DNA from: Mesorhizobium waimense
GTDB taxonomy: Bacteria; Pseudomonadota; Alphaproteobacteria; Rhizobiales; Rhizobiaceae
Assembly (NCBI RefSeq): GCF_003601975.1
Contig: NZ_QZWZ01000027.1
Span: 24,250-88,249, forward strand
Direction of reading: 5' to 3'
Length of the DNA stretch: 64,000 bases
The stretch's first letter is position 1. Each line of letters opens with the position of its first letter. Of this stretch, positions 21,601 to 30,821 are shown in pieces. The notes beneath the pieces are model-generated. The model saw only the letters and a list, made by a program, of their open reading frames with translations, searched no databases and was not told the origin of the DNA. The position numbers and the translations under genes were made by a program.

Positions 21601-21685
21601 CCCTGATCGATACCCGTCACACGAGTACGATTGGTACAAGCAAACGCCATTGCCCGGGCAATTCCGCCACGCTAAACCCTCAGAC

Positions 21686-23362
21686 ATGACCAAGAAGCCC
21701 GACATACTGCGCATCGCCGTTGCCCAGCTCAACCCGACTGTCGGCGACGTCGCCGGCAATCTCGCCAAGGCGCGCGAGGCGCGGGCGGATGCCGCCCGCC
21801 AGGGCGCCGACATCGTGCTTTACACCGAGCTGTTCCTTGCCGGTTATCCGCCGGAGGATCTGGTGTTGAAGCCGGCGTTCCTGAAGTCCTGCGAACGGGC
21901 GGCGGAAGAGTTCGCCAAGGACACGGCCGATGGCGGGCCGGGCGTCATCATCGGCACGCCGCTGAAGCGCAAGAGCGGCACGCACAATTCGATCATCGTC
22001 GCCGATGGCGGCAAGATCCTGGCCGAACGCTACAAGCTCGACCTGCCGAACTACGGCGAATTCGATGAGAAGCGCGTCTTCCAGGCTGGGCCGGAACTGC
22101 AAGGACCGGTGAATTTCCGCGGCGTACGCATCGGAATCCCGATCTGCGAGGACATCTGGGGCGAGGTCGCCGTCTGCGAGACGCTGGCCGAGAGCGGGGC
22201 GGAAATCCTGCTGGTACCGAACGGCTCGCCCTATTACCGCGCCAAGATGGACGTCCGCCACCAGGTCGTCATCCGCCAGGTCATCGAATGCGGCCTGCCG
22301 ATGATCTATGCCAACCAGCTTGGCGGCCAGGACGAGCTGATCTTCGACGGAGCGTCCTTCGCCATCGGCGCCGACAAGACGCTGGCCTTCCAGATGAGCC
22401 AGTTCGAGCAGGCGGTCGACGTCACCATTTGGAAGAGGACGTCCAACGGCTGGATCTGCTCGGAAGGGCCGATGTCGAAAATCCCCGAGAGGGAGGAAGC
22501 CGACTATCGCGCCTGCATGCTCGGCCTGCGCGACTACGTCAACAAGAACGGCTTCAAGAACGTCGTGCTCGGCCTTTCCGGCGGCATCGATTCGGCGATC
22601 TGCGCAGCCCTTGCCGTCGATGCGCTCGGCGAGGAACGGCTGCGTGCGGTGATGATGCCTTACCGCTACACCTCGAAGGATTCGCTGAAAGATGCCGAGG
22701 ACTGCGCCCGCGCGCTCGGCTGCCGCTACGACATCGTGCCGATTTTCGAGCCGGTCGAAGGTTTTCTGCACGCGCTGACGCAGATGTTCGAAGGCACCAA
22801 GGAAGGCATCACCGAAGAGAATCTGCAGAGCCGTGCGCGCGGCACGATCCTGATGGCGATCTCCAACAAGTTCGGTTCGATGGTGGTCACCACGGGCAAC
22901 AAGAGCGAGATGTCGGTCGGTTATGCCACGCTCTACGGCGACATGAATGGCGGCTTCAATCCGATCAAGGATCTCTACAAGATGCAGGTCTATGCGCTGT
23001 CGCGCTGGCGCAATGGCCATGTGCCGCCCGGCGCGCTCGGACCTTCCGGCGAGGTGATCCCGAAGAACATCATCGACAAGGCGCCGTCGGCGGAATTGCG
23101 CGAGAACCAGACCGACCAGGATTCGCTGCCGCCCTATCCAGTGCTGGACGACATTCTGGAATGCCTGGTCGAGCACGAGATGGGCGTCGACGACATCGTC
23201 GCGCGCGGCCATGAGCGGGCGACGGTGACGCGGATCGAGCACCTGCTCTACATCGCTGAGTACAAGCGCCGGCAGGCGGCGCCGGGCGTGAAGATCACCC
23301 GGAAGAACTTTGGCCGCGACCGCCGCTATCCGATCACCAACAGATTCAGGGACCGTGGATAG
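21686..23362 (+). CDS. nadE: Glutamine-dependent NAD+ synthetase
   Basis: A 558-residue two-domain enzyme for the last step of NAD synthesis. The N-terminal carbon-nitrogen hydrolase domain carries the Glu-Lys-Cys triad at Glu48 (LYTELFLAGYPPEDL), Lys117 (ERYKLDLPNYGEFDEKR) and Cys154 (IPICEDIWGE). The synthetase domain begins around residue 270 with the P-loop GLSGGIDSAICAALAVDALG and continues through TTGNKSEMSVGYATLYGD. Length is normal for the long, glutamine-using form. The start at 21686 was chosen for the family N-terminus. Confidence 0.97.
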   Translation: MTKKPDILRIAVAQLNPTVGDVAGNLAKAREARADAARQGADIVLYTELFLAGYPPEDLVLKPAFLKSCERAAEEFAKDTADGGPGVIIGTPLKRKSGTHNSIIVADGGKILAERYKLDLPNYGEFDEKRVFQAGPELQGPVNFRGVRIGIPICEDIWGEVAVCETLAESGAEILLVPNGSPYYRAKMDVRHQVVIRQVIECGLPMIYANQLGGQDELIFDGASFAIGADKTLAFQMSQFEQAVDVTIWKRTSNGWICSEGPMSKIPEREEADYRACMLGLRDYVNKNGFKNVVLGLSGGIDSAICAALAVDALGEERLRAVMMPYRYTSKDSLKDAEDCARALGCRYDIVPIFEPVEGFLHALTQMFEGTKEGITEENLQSRARGTILMAISNKFGSMVVTTGNKSEMSVGYATLYGDMNGGFNPIKDLYKMQVYALSRWRNGHVPPGALGPSGEVIPKNIIDKAPSAELRENQTDQDSLPPYPVLDDILECLVEHEMGVDDIVARGHERATVTRIEHLLYIAEYKRRQAAPGVKITRKNFGRDRRYPITNRFRDRG

Positions 23363-23462
23363 ATCATCGTCGGGTGCAGCCTGAACAGTAACGGCGCAAC
23401 CGGCCATTGTTGCAAAATCGTCTCACTGCTTGGACCAGTTGCACTTTTGGCCGCGGCCTGCC

Positions 23463-23491
23463 TTGGCGATGCGCCACGGCGTCTCTATAAG
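23463..23491 (+). promoter_or_regulatory. Sigma-70-like promoter upstream of the mini-ORF and exporter
   Basis: TTGGCG at 23463-23468 and TATAAG at 23486-23491 are separated by exactly 17 bp. The predicted transcription start near 23498 lies just inside a TCCTCC tract that can pair with the downstream GGAGGA ribosome site. Confidence 0.5.
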
Positions 23492-23525
23492 AACTCCTCC
23501 GCGCTTCCCCTTCAGGAGGAACCGA

Positions 23526-23567
23526 ATGCCACGATTTGACATCGCTATGCGAGGCCGCGAAGCCTAG
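23526..23567 (+). CDS. 13-residue leader peptide (MPRFDIAMRGREA)
   Basis: A complete 14-codon frame, ATG to TAG, with a consensus AGGAGGA at 23514-23520 five bases before the ATG, the best ribosome site in the surrounding kilobases. TCCTCC at 23495-23500 is complementary to it and could form a hairpin with a 14-base loop. The peptide resembles nothing I can name. It may be a regulatory leader peptide, or the start of a gene that has since lost its body. Confidence 0.4.
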   Translation: MPRFDIAMRGREA

Positions 23568-23773
23568 GTCTTGATCAGCATGCCGCGAGGGTCCGCCTTC
23601 GCGACAGAAGCTGGGCCGAGAACAGGCATTTGCCGCTGCCGGTCGCCGCCCCTTGTACGGGCGAGCCGCCAGATATGCCGAACCTCCGCATTTCCAGACG
23701 CCAATGGCGCCAGCGCGGTTTTTTCAATTTGTACCTTACCGGGACCGGGCATTTTTGCGCCCGGATGTACATC

Positions 23774-25579
23774 ATGGCTCGTTTTCGAATCGACCTGCGC
23801 GCCGACGCCTTCCGCAGTGTTCTCGGCTTCACGCTCATCCATTGGCGGCGTCAGCCGTGGCGGCTTTCGCTCATCATGGGCGCCTTCCTGCTCTCGACGC
23901 TGGCCGATGTGCTGACGCCGCTCTATTCGGGACGGCTGGTCGACGCAGTTGCCAGCAGTGCTGCTGCGGACGAGGTCGCGTGGAATGCGGCGATCGCGGC
24001 CTTTTCGATGCTGGTGGCCTTGGCGTTGGCCGGCGTCGTGCTGCGCAACGCCGCCTTCATGGCCATCGTCGAGCTGACGCTGAAGATGATGGCGGATATC
24101 GCAGCCGACGCCTTCCACCGCGTCCAGCGCTTTTCGACCGACTGGCACGCCAACAGCTTTGCCGGATCGACGGTGCGCAAGGTCACGCGCGGCATGTGGG
24201 CGCTCGACCTGCTCAACGATACGATCCTGATCGCGCTGCTGCCATCCGTGGTCATGCTCGTCGGCTCGACGCTGCTGCTCGGCTGGTTCTGGCCGCTGAT
24301 GGGCGCGGTGGTGGCCGTTGGATCGGTGCTGTTCATCGCGGTCACGGCGATGCTGTCGCTCGGCTATGTCGCGCCGGCGGCAAGGCTTGCCAACACATGG
24401 GACACCCGCCTCGGCGGCTCGCTGGCAGATGCTGTCAGCTGCAACGCCGTGGTCAAGGGGTTCGGCGCCGAGGCGCGGGAGGAAGGCCGCCTTGCGAGGG
24501 TGGTCGCCAAGTGGCGGGCGCGTACGCGCCGCACCTGGGTGCGCGGTACCGTCAACGGCACCACGCAAGGCACAATGCTTTTGCTGCTCAGGACGGCGGT
24601 GATCGGCTTGGCACTGATGCTGTGGGCGTGGGGTGAGGCCAGCGCCGGCGATGTCGCCTTTGTGCTGACCTCATTCTTCGTGCTGCAGGGCTATCTGCGC
24701 GACATCGGCACGCATATCCGCAATCTGCAGCGCTCGATCAACGACATGGAGGAACTGGTCGACTTCCAGTCCGAACCGCTCGGCATCGAGGACCGGCCCG
24801 GCGCCGGGCCGATCCGCATCGGCGACGGACGCATCACCTTCGACAAGGTCACCTTCCACTATGGCAGCCACCGGCTGCCGCTTTATCGCGACTTTTCGGT
24901 GGACATCGCGCCCGGCGAACGCGTCGGCCTGGTCGGCCATTCCGGTTCGGGCAAGACGACCTTCGTCAAGCTGATCCAGCGCCTCTATGACGTGAGCGTC
25001 GGAACGATCCTGATCGACGGCCAGGATATTTCCGCGGTGGCGCAGGCGTCGCTGCGCGGGCAGATCGCGATCGTCCAGCAGGAACCGATCCTGTTTCACC
25101 GGTCGCTGGCGGAAAACATCGCCTATGCCCGCCCGAACGCCAGCCAGGCCGAGATCGAGCATGCCGCGCGGCTGGCGAGCGCGCACGACTTCATCGCCAA
25201 CCTGCCGAAGGGCTACGGGACGCTGGTCGGTGAGCGCGGCGTGAAGCTGTCGGGCGGCGAGCGCCAGCGGGTGGCGATAGCGCGTGCCTTCCTCGCCGAT
25301 GCGCGCATCCTGATCCTCGACGAGGCGACGTCGAGCCTCGACTCGGAATCGGAAGTGCTCATCCAGCAGGCGATGGAGCGGCTGATGGTCGGCCGCACGA
25401 CGCTGGTCATCGCGCACCGGCTGTCGACGGTGCGGGCGCTGGACAGGCTGCTGGTGTTCGATCGCGGCCGCATCGTCGAAGAGGGCTCGCATGACGAGCT
25501 GATCCGGCTGAATGGCGGCATCTACCGCCGGCTGTTCGAGCGTCAGGCGCTCGAACTGACCAAGGGACTGGTGGTCTGA
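23774..25579 (+). CDS. ABC transporter, fused permease and ATPase (exporter type)
   Basis: A 601-residue half-transporter of the MsbA/ATM1-like exporter class, working as a homodimer in the inner membrane. Residues about 25-310 hold six helices (LSLIMGAFLLSTLADVLTP, MLVALALAGVVLR and others). The C-terminal ATPase has Walker A GHSGSGKTTF, Q-loop IVQQEPILFHR, signature LSGGERQRVAIARAF, Walker B ILILDEATSSLDS and H-loop VIAHRLSTV. The substrate is unknown. ATG at 23774 is chosen; 23765 is an in-frame alternative. Its leader carries the mini-ORF described separately. Confidence 0.93.
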   Translation: MARFRIDLRADAFRSVLGFTLIHWRRQPWRLSLIMGAFLLSTLADVLTPLYSGRLVDAVASSAAADEVAWNAAIAAFSMLVALALAGVVLRNAAFMAIVELTLKMMADIAADAFHRVQRFSTDWHANSFAGSTVRKVTRGMWALDLLNDTILIALLPSVVMLVGSTLLLGWFWPLMGAVVAVGSVLFIAVTAMLSLGYVAPAARLANTWDTRLGGSLADAVSCNAVVKGFGAEAREEGRLARVVAKWRARTRRTWVRGTVNGTTQGTMLLLLRTAVIGLALMLWAWGEASAGDVAFVLTSFFVLQGYLRDIGTHIRNLQRSINDMEELVDFQSEPLGIEDRPGAGPIRIGDGRITFDKVTFHYGSHRLPLYRDFSVDIAPGERVGLVGHSGSGKTTFVKLIQRLYDVSVGTILIDGQDISAVAQASLRGQIAIVQQEPILFHRSLAENIAYARPNASQAEIEHAARLASAHDFIANLPKGYGTLVGERGVKLSGGERQRVAIARAFLADARILILDEATSSLDSESEVLIQQAMERLMVGRTTLVIAHRLSTVRALDRLLVFDRGRIVEEGSHDELIRLNGGIYRRLFERQALELTKGLVV

Positions 25580-25603
25580 TTTCGCCTGATACCCGGATAA
25601 AGA

Positions 25604-25635
25604 GCACCCGGATCGAAATGGTCCGGGTGCCTTTG
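25604..25635. terminator. Terminator between convergent exporter and PilZ genes
   Basis: GCACCCGGA and TCCGGGTGC form a perfect 9 bp stem with a 9-base loop, followed by CTTTG on the forward strand and TCTTT on the reverse strand. It could serve both genes. Confidence 0.7.
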
Positions 25636-25647
25636 ACGGGAATGGCG

Positions 25648-25959
25648 TCAGCCGTAGTGGAGCTTCGGCTTCGGGGCGGTGCCGGTGAAGCGGACACCGA
25701 CACGGTCATTGCGGCGCCAGCGGACTTCCGCGCGATAGGCAATTCCATCGACCGGCACATAGAGCAGGAAATTATTAGGAACCCGCGAATCGGGAGCAAG
25801 CTTCAACTCGGCGCCGCCGACATGCTGGTTGCGTAAGGTGCAGCTGACTTCGGAATTCTGGATGCCGGTGATGATCGTGCCACCCTTGAGCACGCGCTGG
25901 CGATGCTCGCGCTTGTGTTCGCCAGAATTCTCTTGGAGTGGTTGAGTGTTGTTCGCCAT
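25648..25959 (-). CDS. PilZ-domain protein, putative c-di-GMP receptor
   Basis: A 103-residue single-domain protein. The N-terminal basic motif (HKREHRQRVLKGGTI) supplies the RxxxR arginines. The second motif is divergent: LRNQHVGGAEL replaces the canonical (D/N)xSxxG, with Asn and the double Gly kept. The last third, YRAEVRWRRNDRVGVRF, matches the PilZ beta-strand that ends in GVRF. Weak conservation of the second motif makes c-di-GMP binding likely but not certain. Confidence 0.82.
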   Translation of the reverse strand: MANNTQPLQENSGEHKREHRQRVLKGGTIITGIQNSEVSCTLRNQHVGGAELKLAPDSRVPNNFLLYVPVDGIAYRAEVRWRRNDRVGVRFTGTAPKPKLHYG

Positions 25960-26066
25960 CGATAAGAACGCCAAAGCAGCCGAATCGATCCTAAGCGCAA
26001 TAGCCGCAATAGCAAAGCATCCGTCCCGGCGCCTGGCGACGTCTGGCCGGGGTTGTTAGCTCCAAA

Positions 26067-26555
26067 TCAGGCGTATCCGTGCGGATCGGCGCAGAAATGG
26101 GCGATGATCTGGCAGAGGTCCGGCTCGTTGATCATGCGCACGGCCTCGGCCGAGCTTACCCATTTGCGGGTGCGCGCGCGCTTTTCCTTCCAGCGCTCGG
26201 CGACGCGGTCGACCTGCAGCGGAAAGACCAGCACCTCGCAAGGCACTTCCTCGCCGGAAGCCAGCGCCTTGGCGTAGAAATAGCGACCGGCCTCGAAATG
26301 CGAGACCGTTCCGCGCAATCCGGCTTCCTCGCCGGCCTCGCGCGCCGCCGCCTCGCAAAGCGGCTCCCTGGCCTCGGGCCAGCCCTTGGGCAGCACCCAA
26401 CGGCCGGTGTCGCGGCTGGTGATCAGCATGATCTCGACGCCATTCCCGGCCTCTCGCCAGGGCAGGGCAGCAACCTGCAGGCGACACGGCGCGGTGCCGA
26501 AGAGTCGCCGGACTCTTTCGACCAGATGGTTGTGCGTCGTTGGCCTCGTCAACAT
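26067..26555 (-). CDS. NUDIX hydrolase (DIPP-like)
   Basis: A 162-residue phosphohydrolase. The Nudix box is complete: G-x5-E-x7-REAGEEAGL within LPKGWPEAREPLCEAAAR and the following residues. The substrate side resembles diphosphoinositol or dinucleoside polyphosphate hydrolases (WVLPKGWPE, and ERWKEKRARTRKWVSSAEAV downstream). The start at 26555 (MLTRPTTHNHLVERVRRLFG) was chosen over 26585 because the shorter form matches family length. It is monocistronic. Confidence 0.88.
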   Translation of the reverse strand: MLTRPTTHNHLVERVRRLFGTAPCRLQVAALPWREAGNGVEIMLITSRDTGRWVLPKGWPEAREPLCEAAAREAGEEAGLRGTVSHFEAGRYFYAKALASGEEVPCEVLVFPLQVDRVAERWKEKRARTRKWVSSAEAVRMINEPDLCQIIAHFCADPHGYA

Positions 26556-26764
26556 CGGAGAAGCTGCCCCAGCCTCCAGAATCATTTGCCGCCTGATGAA
26601 TCTTACGACGTATCTTGGGCATTAAAAGTAAAAAACTTCACTCGGATTGGTTAAATTCCAGCAAGACGGACTGGTTCCACGGAATATCGTGCCCTGCGAT
26701 CCTTTTTGTGGAGCAAAGGGTGCTCGCCGAGGCGGGCTGGACGGAAAAAATGGGTTCCGACGAA

Positions 26765-27265
26765 TCAGCCGGCGTGGTCGTCGGCGATCGGCTTCTGGTA
26801 AGTAAAACCCATGTCCCACGGAAAGTAGATCCAGGTGTCCTGGCTGACCTCGGTGACGAAGGTGTCGACCAGCGGGCGACCTTTCGGCTTGGCGTAGACC
26901 GTGGCGAAATGCGCCTTCGGCATCATCGCGCGCACGATGCCCGCCGTCTTGCCCGTGTCGGTGAGGTCATCGATGATCAGCACACCGGCGCCGTCGTCGA
27001 CGAGCAGCGCCGGCGTGATCTCCTTCAGCACCTGCAACTGCCCTTGCGAAGTGTAGTCGTGATAGGAGGCGACGCAGACCGTCTCGATGACCCGGATGCC
27101 GAGTTCGCGCGAGATGATGGCGGCCGGAACCAGACCTCCGCGCGTGATGCAGACGATCGCCTTCCATTGTCCTTTGTTGGCGCCGGCAAGCCGCCAGGCC
27201 AACGCGCGGGCGTCGCGGTGGAACTGATCCCAGGAGACCGGGAAGGCTTTTTCGGGAAGAGACAT
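26765..27265 (-). CDS. gpt: Xanthine-guanine phosphoribosyltransferase
   Basis: A 166-residue purine salvage enzyme that attaches PRPP to xanthine and guanine. The PRPP-binding loop VLIIDDLTDTGKTA and the early ITRGGLVPAAIISRELG are diagnostic, and WIYFPWDMG near the end contacts the base. The start has a GGAG-type site just upstream. Adenine deaminase further along (47.5 kb) belongs to the same salvage network, but is not linked in an operon. Confidence 0.95.
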   Translation of the reverse strand: MSLPEKAFPVSWDQFHRDARALAWRLAGANKGQWKAIVCITRGGLVPAAIISRELGIRVIETVCVASYHDYTSQGQLQVLKEITPALLVDDGAGVLIIDDLTDTGKTAGIVRAMMPKAHFATVYAKPKGRPLVDTFVTEVSQDTWIYFPWDMGFTYQKPIADDHAG

Positions 27266-27480
27266 GGTCGCGCACTCCGCAGGCGCGCTGGCCGCGCGCA
27301 GTCACGATGGAATGCGGGCGGAATTAGCCGGAAAGCGCTGGCATTGGCAAGGGCGTCCCAGCTATTGGCTGTGGACTTGAAGCGCGTCGCATTCAAACGG
27401 CCCTATGCGACGCGCTTCAAGTTCTTTGTGTGTGCATGTCGTTATCCCAAAAACCGCTACGCACTTTTGGGCGACAGGCA

Positions 27481-28314
27481 TTACCGCGACAGGAACGCCG
27501 CAACCTGCACTGTGCGCAGCACTGTGCGCGTCACGCCGCCGAAAAGAAGCTGGCGCAGCCAGGAGTGGCTGTAGGCGCCGAGCACCAAAAGGTCGGCGCC
27601 GGTTTCGGCGATCCTGGTCTGGATGAGGTCATCGACCGAGATGCCGCCCGACTGCTGCACGGAGACGCTGACGGTGGCACCATGCCTGGAAAGCGCGGCG
27701 GCGATTTCGGCGCCGGCGGCGTCCGGGCTCTCGTCCAGCGTCTCCGGCGGATCGATGACCAGTATGTCCGTCTTTTCGGCCTCTATGATGAAGGGCAGGG
27801 CGTCGAAGGCCGCGCGGGCGGCCTCCTTGCTGCCGTTCCAGGCCAGCAGCACATGCTTGAAGGTGGTGACAAGAGGGCCGGCATGCGGCACGACGAGCAC
27901 GGGCCGGCCGGCATCGTAGACCAGCGTGTCGACGTCGGCGCTCGGATCGCCGCCGGTGTCGCGCTGCGCGGCGATAACCAGATCGGCGGCACGGACGTTG
28001 GAGATACCGGTCAGTGCGCTGTCGCCGGAAAAGCTCTCGAGGCTGCGCCATTCGAAGGACAGGCCGGACTCCTCGATGCGCTTGAGAAAGAGCGCCTGCA
28101 ATTTTTCGGCCCGCTCCTTGTTCATTTCGGCGGAGACCTGCAGGAACTCAGTGTCGGGAAAGCCCGTCGCGGAGGTGTAGGGGACGGGAAGCGCCTCGGC
28201 ATGGATGCCGACGAGATGGCTCTGGAAGCGGTCGGCAAGCGGGATGGCGCAGTCGAGCACGCGCTCGGCATCCTGTTCGTTCTGCAATATCGCGACGATG
28301 GTCTTGAAGCGCAT
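27481..28314 (-). CDS. Universal stress protein, tandem UspA domains
   Basis: A 277-residue protein with two Usp folds, residues about 1-150 and 155-277. The first begins MRFKTIVAILQNEQDAERVL. The second starts FKHVLLAWNGSKEAARA and ends with the nucleotide-binding-like motif LLVLGAYSHSWLRQLLFGGV then TRTVLR. Tandem Usp proteins often bind ATP and respond to stress or respiration state. It is a single gene with no operon partners. Confidence 0.93.
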   Translation of the reverse strand: MRFKTIVAILQNEQDAERVLDCAIPLADRFQSHLVGIHAEALPVPYTSATGFPDTEFLQVSAEMNKERAEKLQALFLKRIEESGLSFEWRSLESFSGDSALTGISNVRAADLVIAAQRDTGGDPSADVDTLVYDAGRPVLVVPHAGPLVTTFKHVLLAWNGSKEAARAAFDALPFIIEAEKTDILVIDPPETLDESPDAAGAEIAAALSRHGATVSVSVQQSGGISVDDLIQTRIAETGADLLVLGAYSHSWLRQLLFGGVTRTVLRTVQVAAFLSR

Positions 28315-28404
28315 GGGAATCCCTCAAAATCTGCTGGCGCTGCGTGCGCCCGAGGGAAACGTCAGAATGCCATGCTTGGTTCCGGGCCGATCACCGCCCG
28401 GGGA

Positions 28405-29154
28405 TCACGGTTCGGTTGCGCCGGCGGCGATGCCGGCCACCATGGCTTCGACATCCTTGCTTGCCGCCTCCAACGCCTCTTTGCTGCGGGCGCGGACGAC
28501 GAGCTCGGTCCAGAACTTGCCGTCGCCATATTTCGGATAGGAGCCGATGATCGTGTCCGGATGGGCTTTCTGGATGTCGCCCAGTGGTCCGCCGACAAGG
28601 CCTTCGCCGAACGGGCAATGCACGGTGGCCGAGAGCATTTTGGTGCCTGCCTTCAGCGTCGGCACGACATTGTCCAGCATGGCCTGGAAGATCGACGGCA
28701 CACCGGCCATGACATGGACGTTGCCGATGCGAAAGCCGGGCGCGATCGAGACGGGATTGTCGATATGGTCGGCGCCGCGTGGCATGCGCGCCATGCGCTT
28801 GCGTGCTTCGGTGTATTCGATGCCGCGCGCGGCGTAGCTCGCTTCCAGCATGGCATAGGCCTTGGCGTCATATTCGCACGGCACGCCGAAGGCCTTGGAG
28901 ATCGAATCCGCCGTGATGTCGTCGTGCGTTGGGCCGATGCCGCCGGTGGTGAAGACGTAGGTGTAGCGGGCGCGCACGGCAATCACCGCGGCGACGATCT
29001 CGTCCTCCTCGTCGGGAACGATGCGCACTTCCTTCAGGTCGATGCCGATCGCTGTCATGATGTCGGCGAGATGGCCGATGTTCCGGTCCTTGGTACGGCC
29101 GGACAGGATCTCGTCGCCGATGACAAGCATGGCGGCGGTGACGATTTCAGGCAT
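28405..29154 (-). CDS. Molybdopterin-binding domain protein (CinA N-terminal-like)
   Basis: A 249-residue protein with the MoCF_biosynth fold: IGDEILSGRTKDRN, VFTTGGIGPTHDDITADSI, and VSIAPGFRIGNVHVMAGVP. It corresponds to the N-terminal half of CinA without the C-terminal deamidase domain. In CinA-type proteins this half hydrolyses ADP-ribose or binds molybdopterin; the substrate here is unknown. The start at 29154 (MPEIVTAAMLVIGDEI) was chosen because the residues upstream are low-complexity. Confidence 0.88.
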   Translation of the reverse strand: MPEIVTAAMLVIGDEILSGRTKDRNIGHLADIMTAIGIDLKEVRIVPDEEDEIVAAVIAVRARYTYVFTTGGIGPTHDDITADSISKAFGVPCEYDAKAYAMLEASYAARGIEYTEARKRMARMPRGADHIDNPVSIAPGFRIGNVHVMAGVPSIFQAMLDNVVPTLKAGTKMLSATVHCPFGEGLVGGPLGDIQKAHPDTIIGSYPKYGDGKFWTELVVRARSKEALEAASKDVEAMVAGIAAGATEP

Positions 29155-29307
29155 GAGAGGCTCCGGCAACATGTCGCCTTGGGAAGACTGGGTCGCCTGA
29201 GATAGCGCGGCGGGCGGCCGGCGGCAATGCGCCACGGATCGCGCGTCGATAGCCTTGCGGTGGCACCGGCGGCAGGTATGGTGCGGGGCGTTCGCTTCGG
29301 GTGAAAA

Positions 29308-30300
29308 ATGCTTCTGTCTGTTCTGTCGTGGCTGTTCGGCGGCCTGCTGCTGGCGGTGATCGTGGTCGCCGGCCTGGTTCTGGCGACATGGTGGATTGCC
29401 GCGAAGGCCGGGAGGCTGGTGCCAGCGAGCGGAAAATTCATCGAAATCGACGGCAACCGCATCCACTATGTCGAGGAAGGCGAGGGCAGGCCGATCGTCT
29501 TCCTGCATGGGCTTGGCGCGCAGCTTCACCATTTCCGCTACACGCTGTTCGGGCGTTTCGGCGCGGGCTACCGTCTGATCGCGCTCGACCGCCCGGGCTC
29601 GGGCCATTCGCCACGGGCAAGCGGAGCGACTGGCCGGCTGCCGGAGCAGGCGCAGCTGGTGCGGCGCTTCATCGAGGAGCTAGGGCTGGAGCAGCCTTTG
29701 ATCGTCGGGCATTCGCTTGGCGGCGCCATCGCGCTGACCCTGGCGGTGGAACATCCCGAGACAATTTCGGGCATAGCCCTGCTGGCGCCATTGACGCATC
29801 TGGAACCCAGGGTGCGCCAGAAATTCGACCTGCTCTATGTTCCTTCATGCCTGGTGCGCTGGATCATGGCCTATACGGTGGCGATACCGGCAAGCTTGAA
29901 ATATGCGGAGCCGACGATGAAATTCATCTTCGCACCACAGGCCGTTACCGACGACTACATGATCGGAGGCGGCGGCTGGCTCGGGCTGCGGCCCGCCCAT
30001 TATCATGCGACTTCGACCGACGTCGTGGCGGTGGAGCAAGATCTCGGCCGCATCGAGCAGCGCTATGGCGAGATCGCCATGCCGGCCGGCATCCTGTTCG
30101 GCACTGTGGACCGCGTCATTGGCATCGCTGCCCATGGCGAGCCGATGCGGGACAGGATCAAAGGGCTCGATTTCGAGGCCGTCGATGGCCTTGGCCACAT
30201 GCCGCAATTCGCCGATCCGGAGCGCGTCATCACTTTCGTCAAACGCATTGCCGAGCGCGCGTTTGCCGCCAGGAGCCTTTCGGGCGCCGATCGAGCCTGA
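29308..30300 (+). CDS. Alpha/beta hydrolase, membrane-anchored
   Basis: A 330-residue hydrolase with one N-terminal membrane helix (WLFGGLLLAVIVVAGLVL). The catalytic triad is visible: nucleophile Ser in VGHSLGGAIALTLA, acid Asp probably in GTVDRVIG, and His in GLGHMPQFADPE. The oxyanion motif is FLHGLGAQLHHF. The substrate is unknown. It is divergent from the molybdopterin-binding gene. Confidence 0.88.
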   Translation: MLLSVLSWLFGGLLLAVIVVAGLVLATWWIAAKAGRLVPASGKFIEIDGNRIHYVEEGEGRPIVFLHGLGAQLHHFRYTLFGRFGAGYRLIALDRPGSGHSPRASGATGRLPEQAQLVRRFIEELGLEQPLIVGHSLGGAIALTLAVEHPETISGIALLAPLTHLEPRVRQKFDLLYVPSCLVRWIMAYTVAIPASLKYAEPTMKFIFAPQAVTDDYMIGGGGWLGLRPAHYHATSTDVVAVEQDLGRIEQRYGEIAMPAGILFGTVDRVIGIAAHGEPMRDRIKGLDFEAVDGLGHMPQFADPERVITFVKRIAERAFAARSLSGADRA

Positions 30301-30458
30301 CCGAACGGCTGGCCGCGACTTCACGCATCACTCACAAAAAGGTGTCGAAGTTTCAGCGCTTTAACGGCTTTTACCGCGGAACTTCGAGCCAGTGCATGGG
30401 TTCTAGCCCTGTCGTGCAAAGCGACGCAATCGAACCCTAGACGAAATGGAGCATCTCC

Positions 30459-30749
30459 ATGCTTAGCAGACTTCTCGCAGCCTCGGTCCTCACTGCTGGT
30501 CTCGCCACCGCGGCGATGGCGCAATCGAGCGACGTCTACACATCGCACACCCGCCATCGCCCTGCTGCCACGAACGAACAGTCGATGACCGTTGATCCGA
30601 ACACCACAAGCAGCGTCAACGTCGGCGGCGATGTTTCGGGCCTGAACACGCTGGGCAATCACGGTCCGGTCGGGCCCTGTGCCTCGAACACGACTGGACC
30701 CGACGCCAATGCCGGGTTGAACGTCAACGATCACTACTGCGGCAAGTGA
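30459..30749 (+). CDS. Small secreted Asn/Thr-rich protein
   Basis: A 96-residue protein with a signal peptide (MLSRLLAASVLTAGLATAAMA, cut after AMA). The mature 75 residues are polar and low in complexity (TVDPNTTSSVNVGGDVSG) with two cysteines (VGPCASN and HYCGK). I do not recognise the family. A second protein of the same design, broken by a frameshift, lies at 33.6 kb. A GGAG site precedes the ATG. Confidence 0.78.
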   Translation: MLSRLLAASVLTAGLATAAMAQSSDVYTSHTRHRPAATNEQSMTVDPNTTSSVNVGGDVSGLNTLGNHGPVGPCASNTTGPDANAGLNVNDHYCGK

Positions 30750-30821
30750 TCGACCGCACTGCGGGTGGCTGGCCGGATGCTCTCGCGGGCATCCGCAGCC
30801 GCCGCAATTACCAATACCGGG

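Larger units (their letters stand above)
23363..23773 (+). other. Leader region of the ABC exporter gene
   Basis: This 411 bp gap holds a well-spaced promoter (23463-23491), a potential hairpin covering a strong ribosome site, a 13-codon mini-ORF (23526-23567) and then about 200 bp of sequence before the exporter start. The last 200 bp has no convincing gene on either strand. Confidence 0.5.

Noticed and set aside
21680..23407. A 575-codon reverse frame across nadE
   Set aside because: Antisense to nadE, whose catalytic motifs are intact. Composition is typical of GC-rich shadows.
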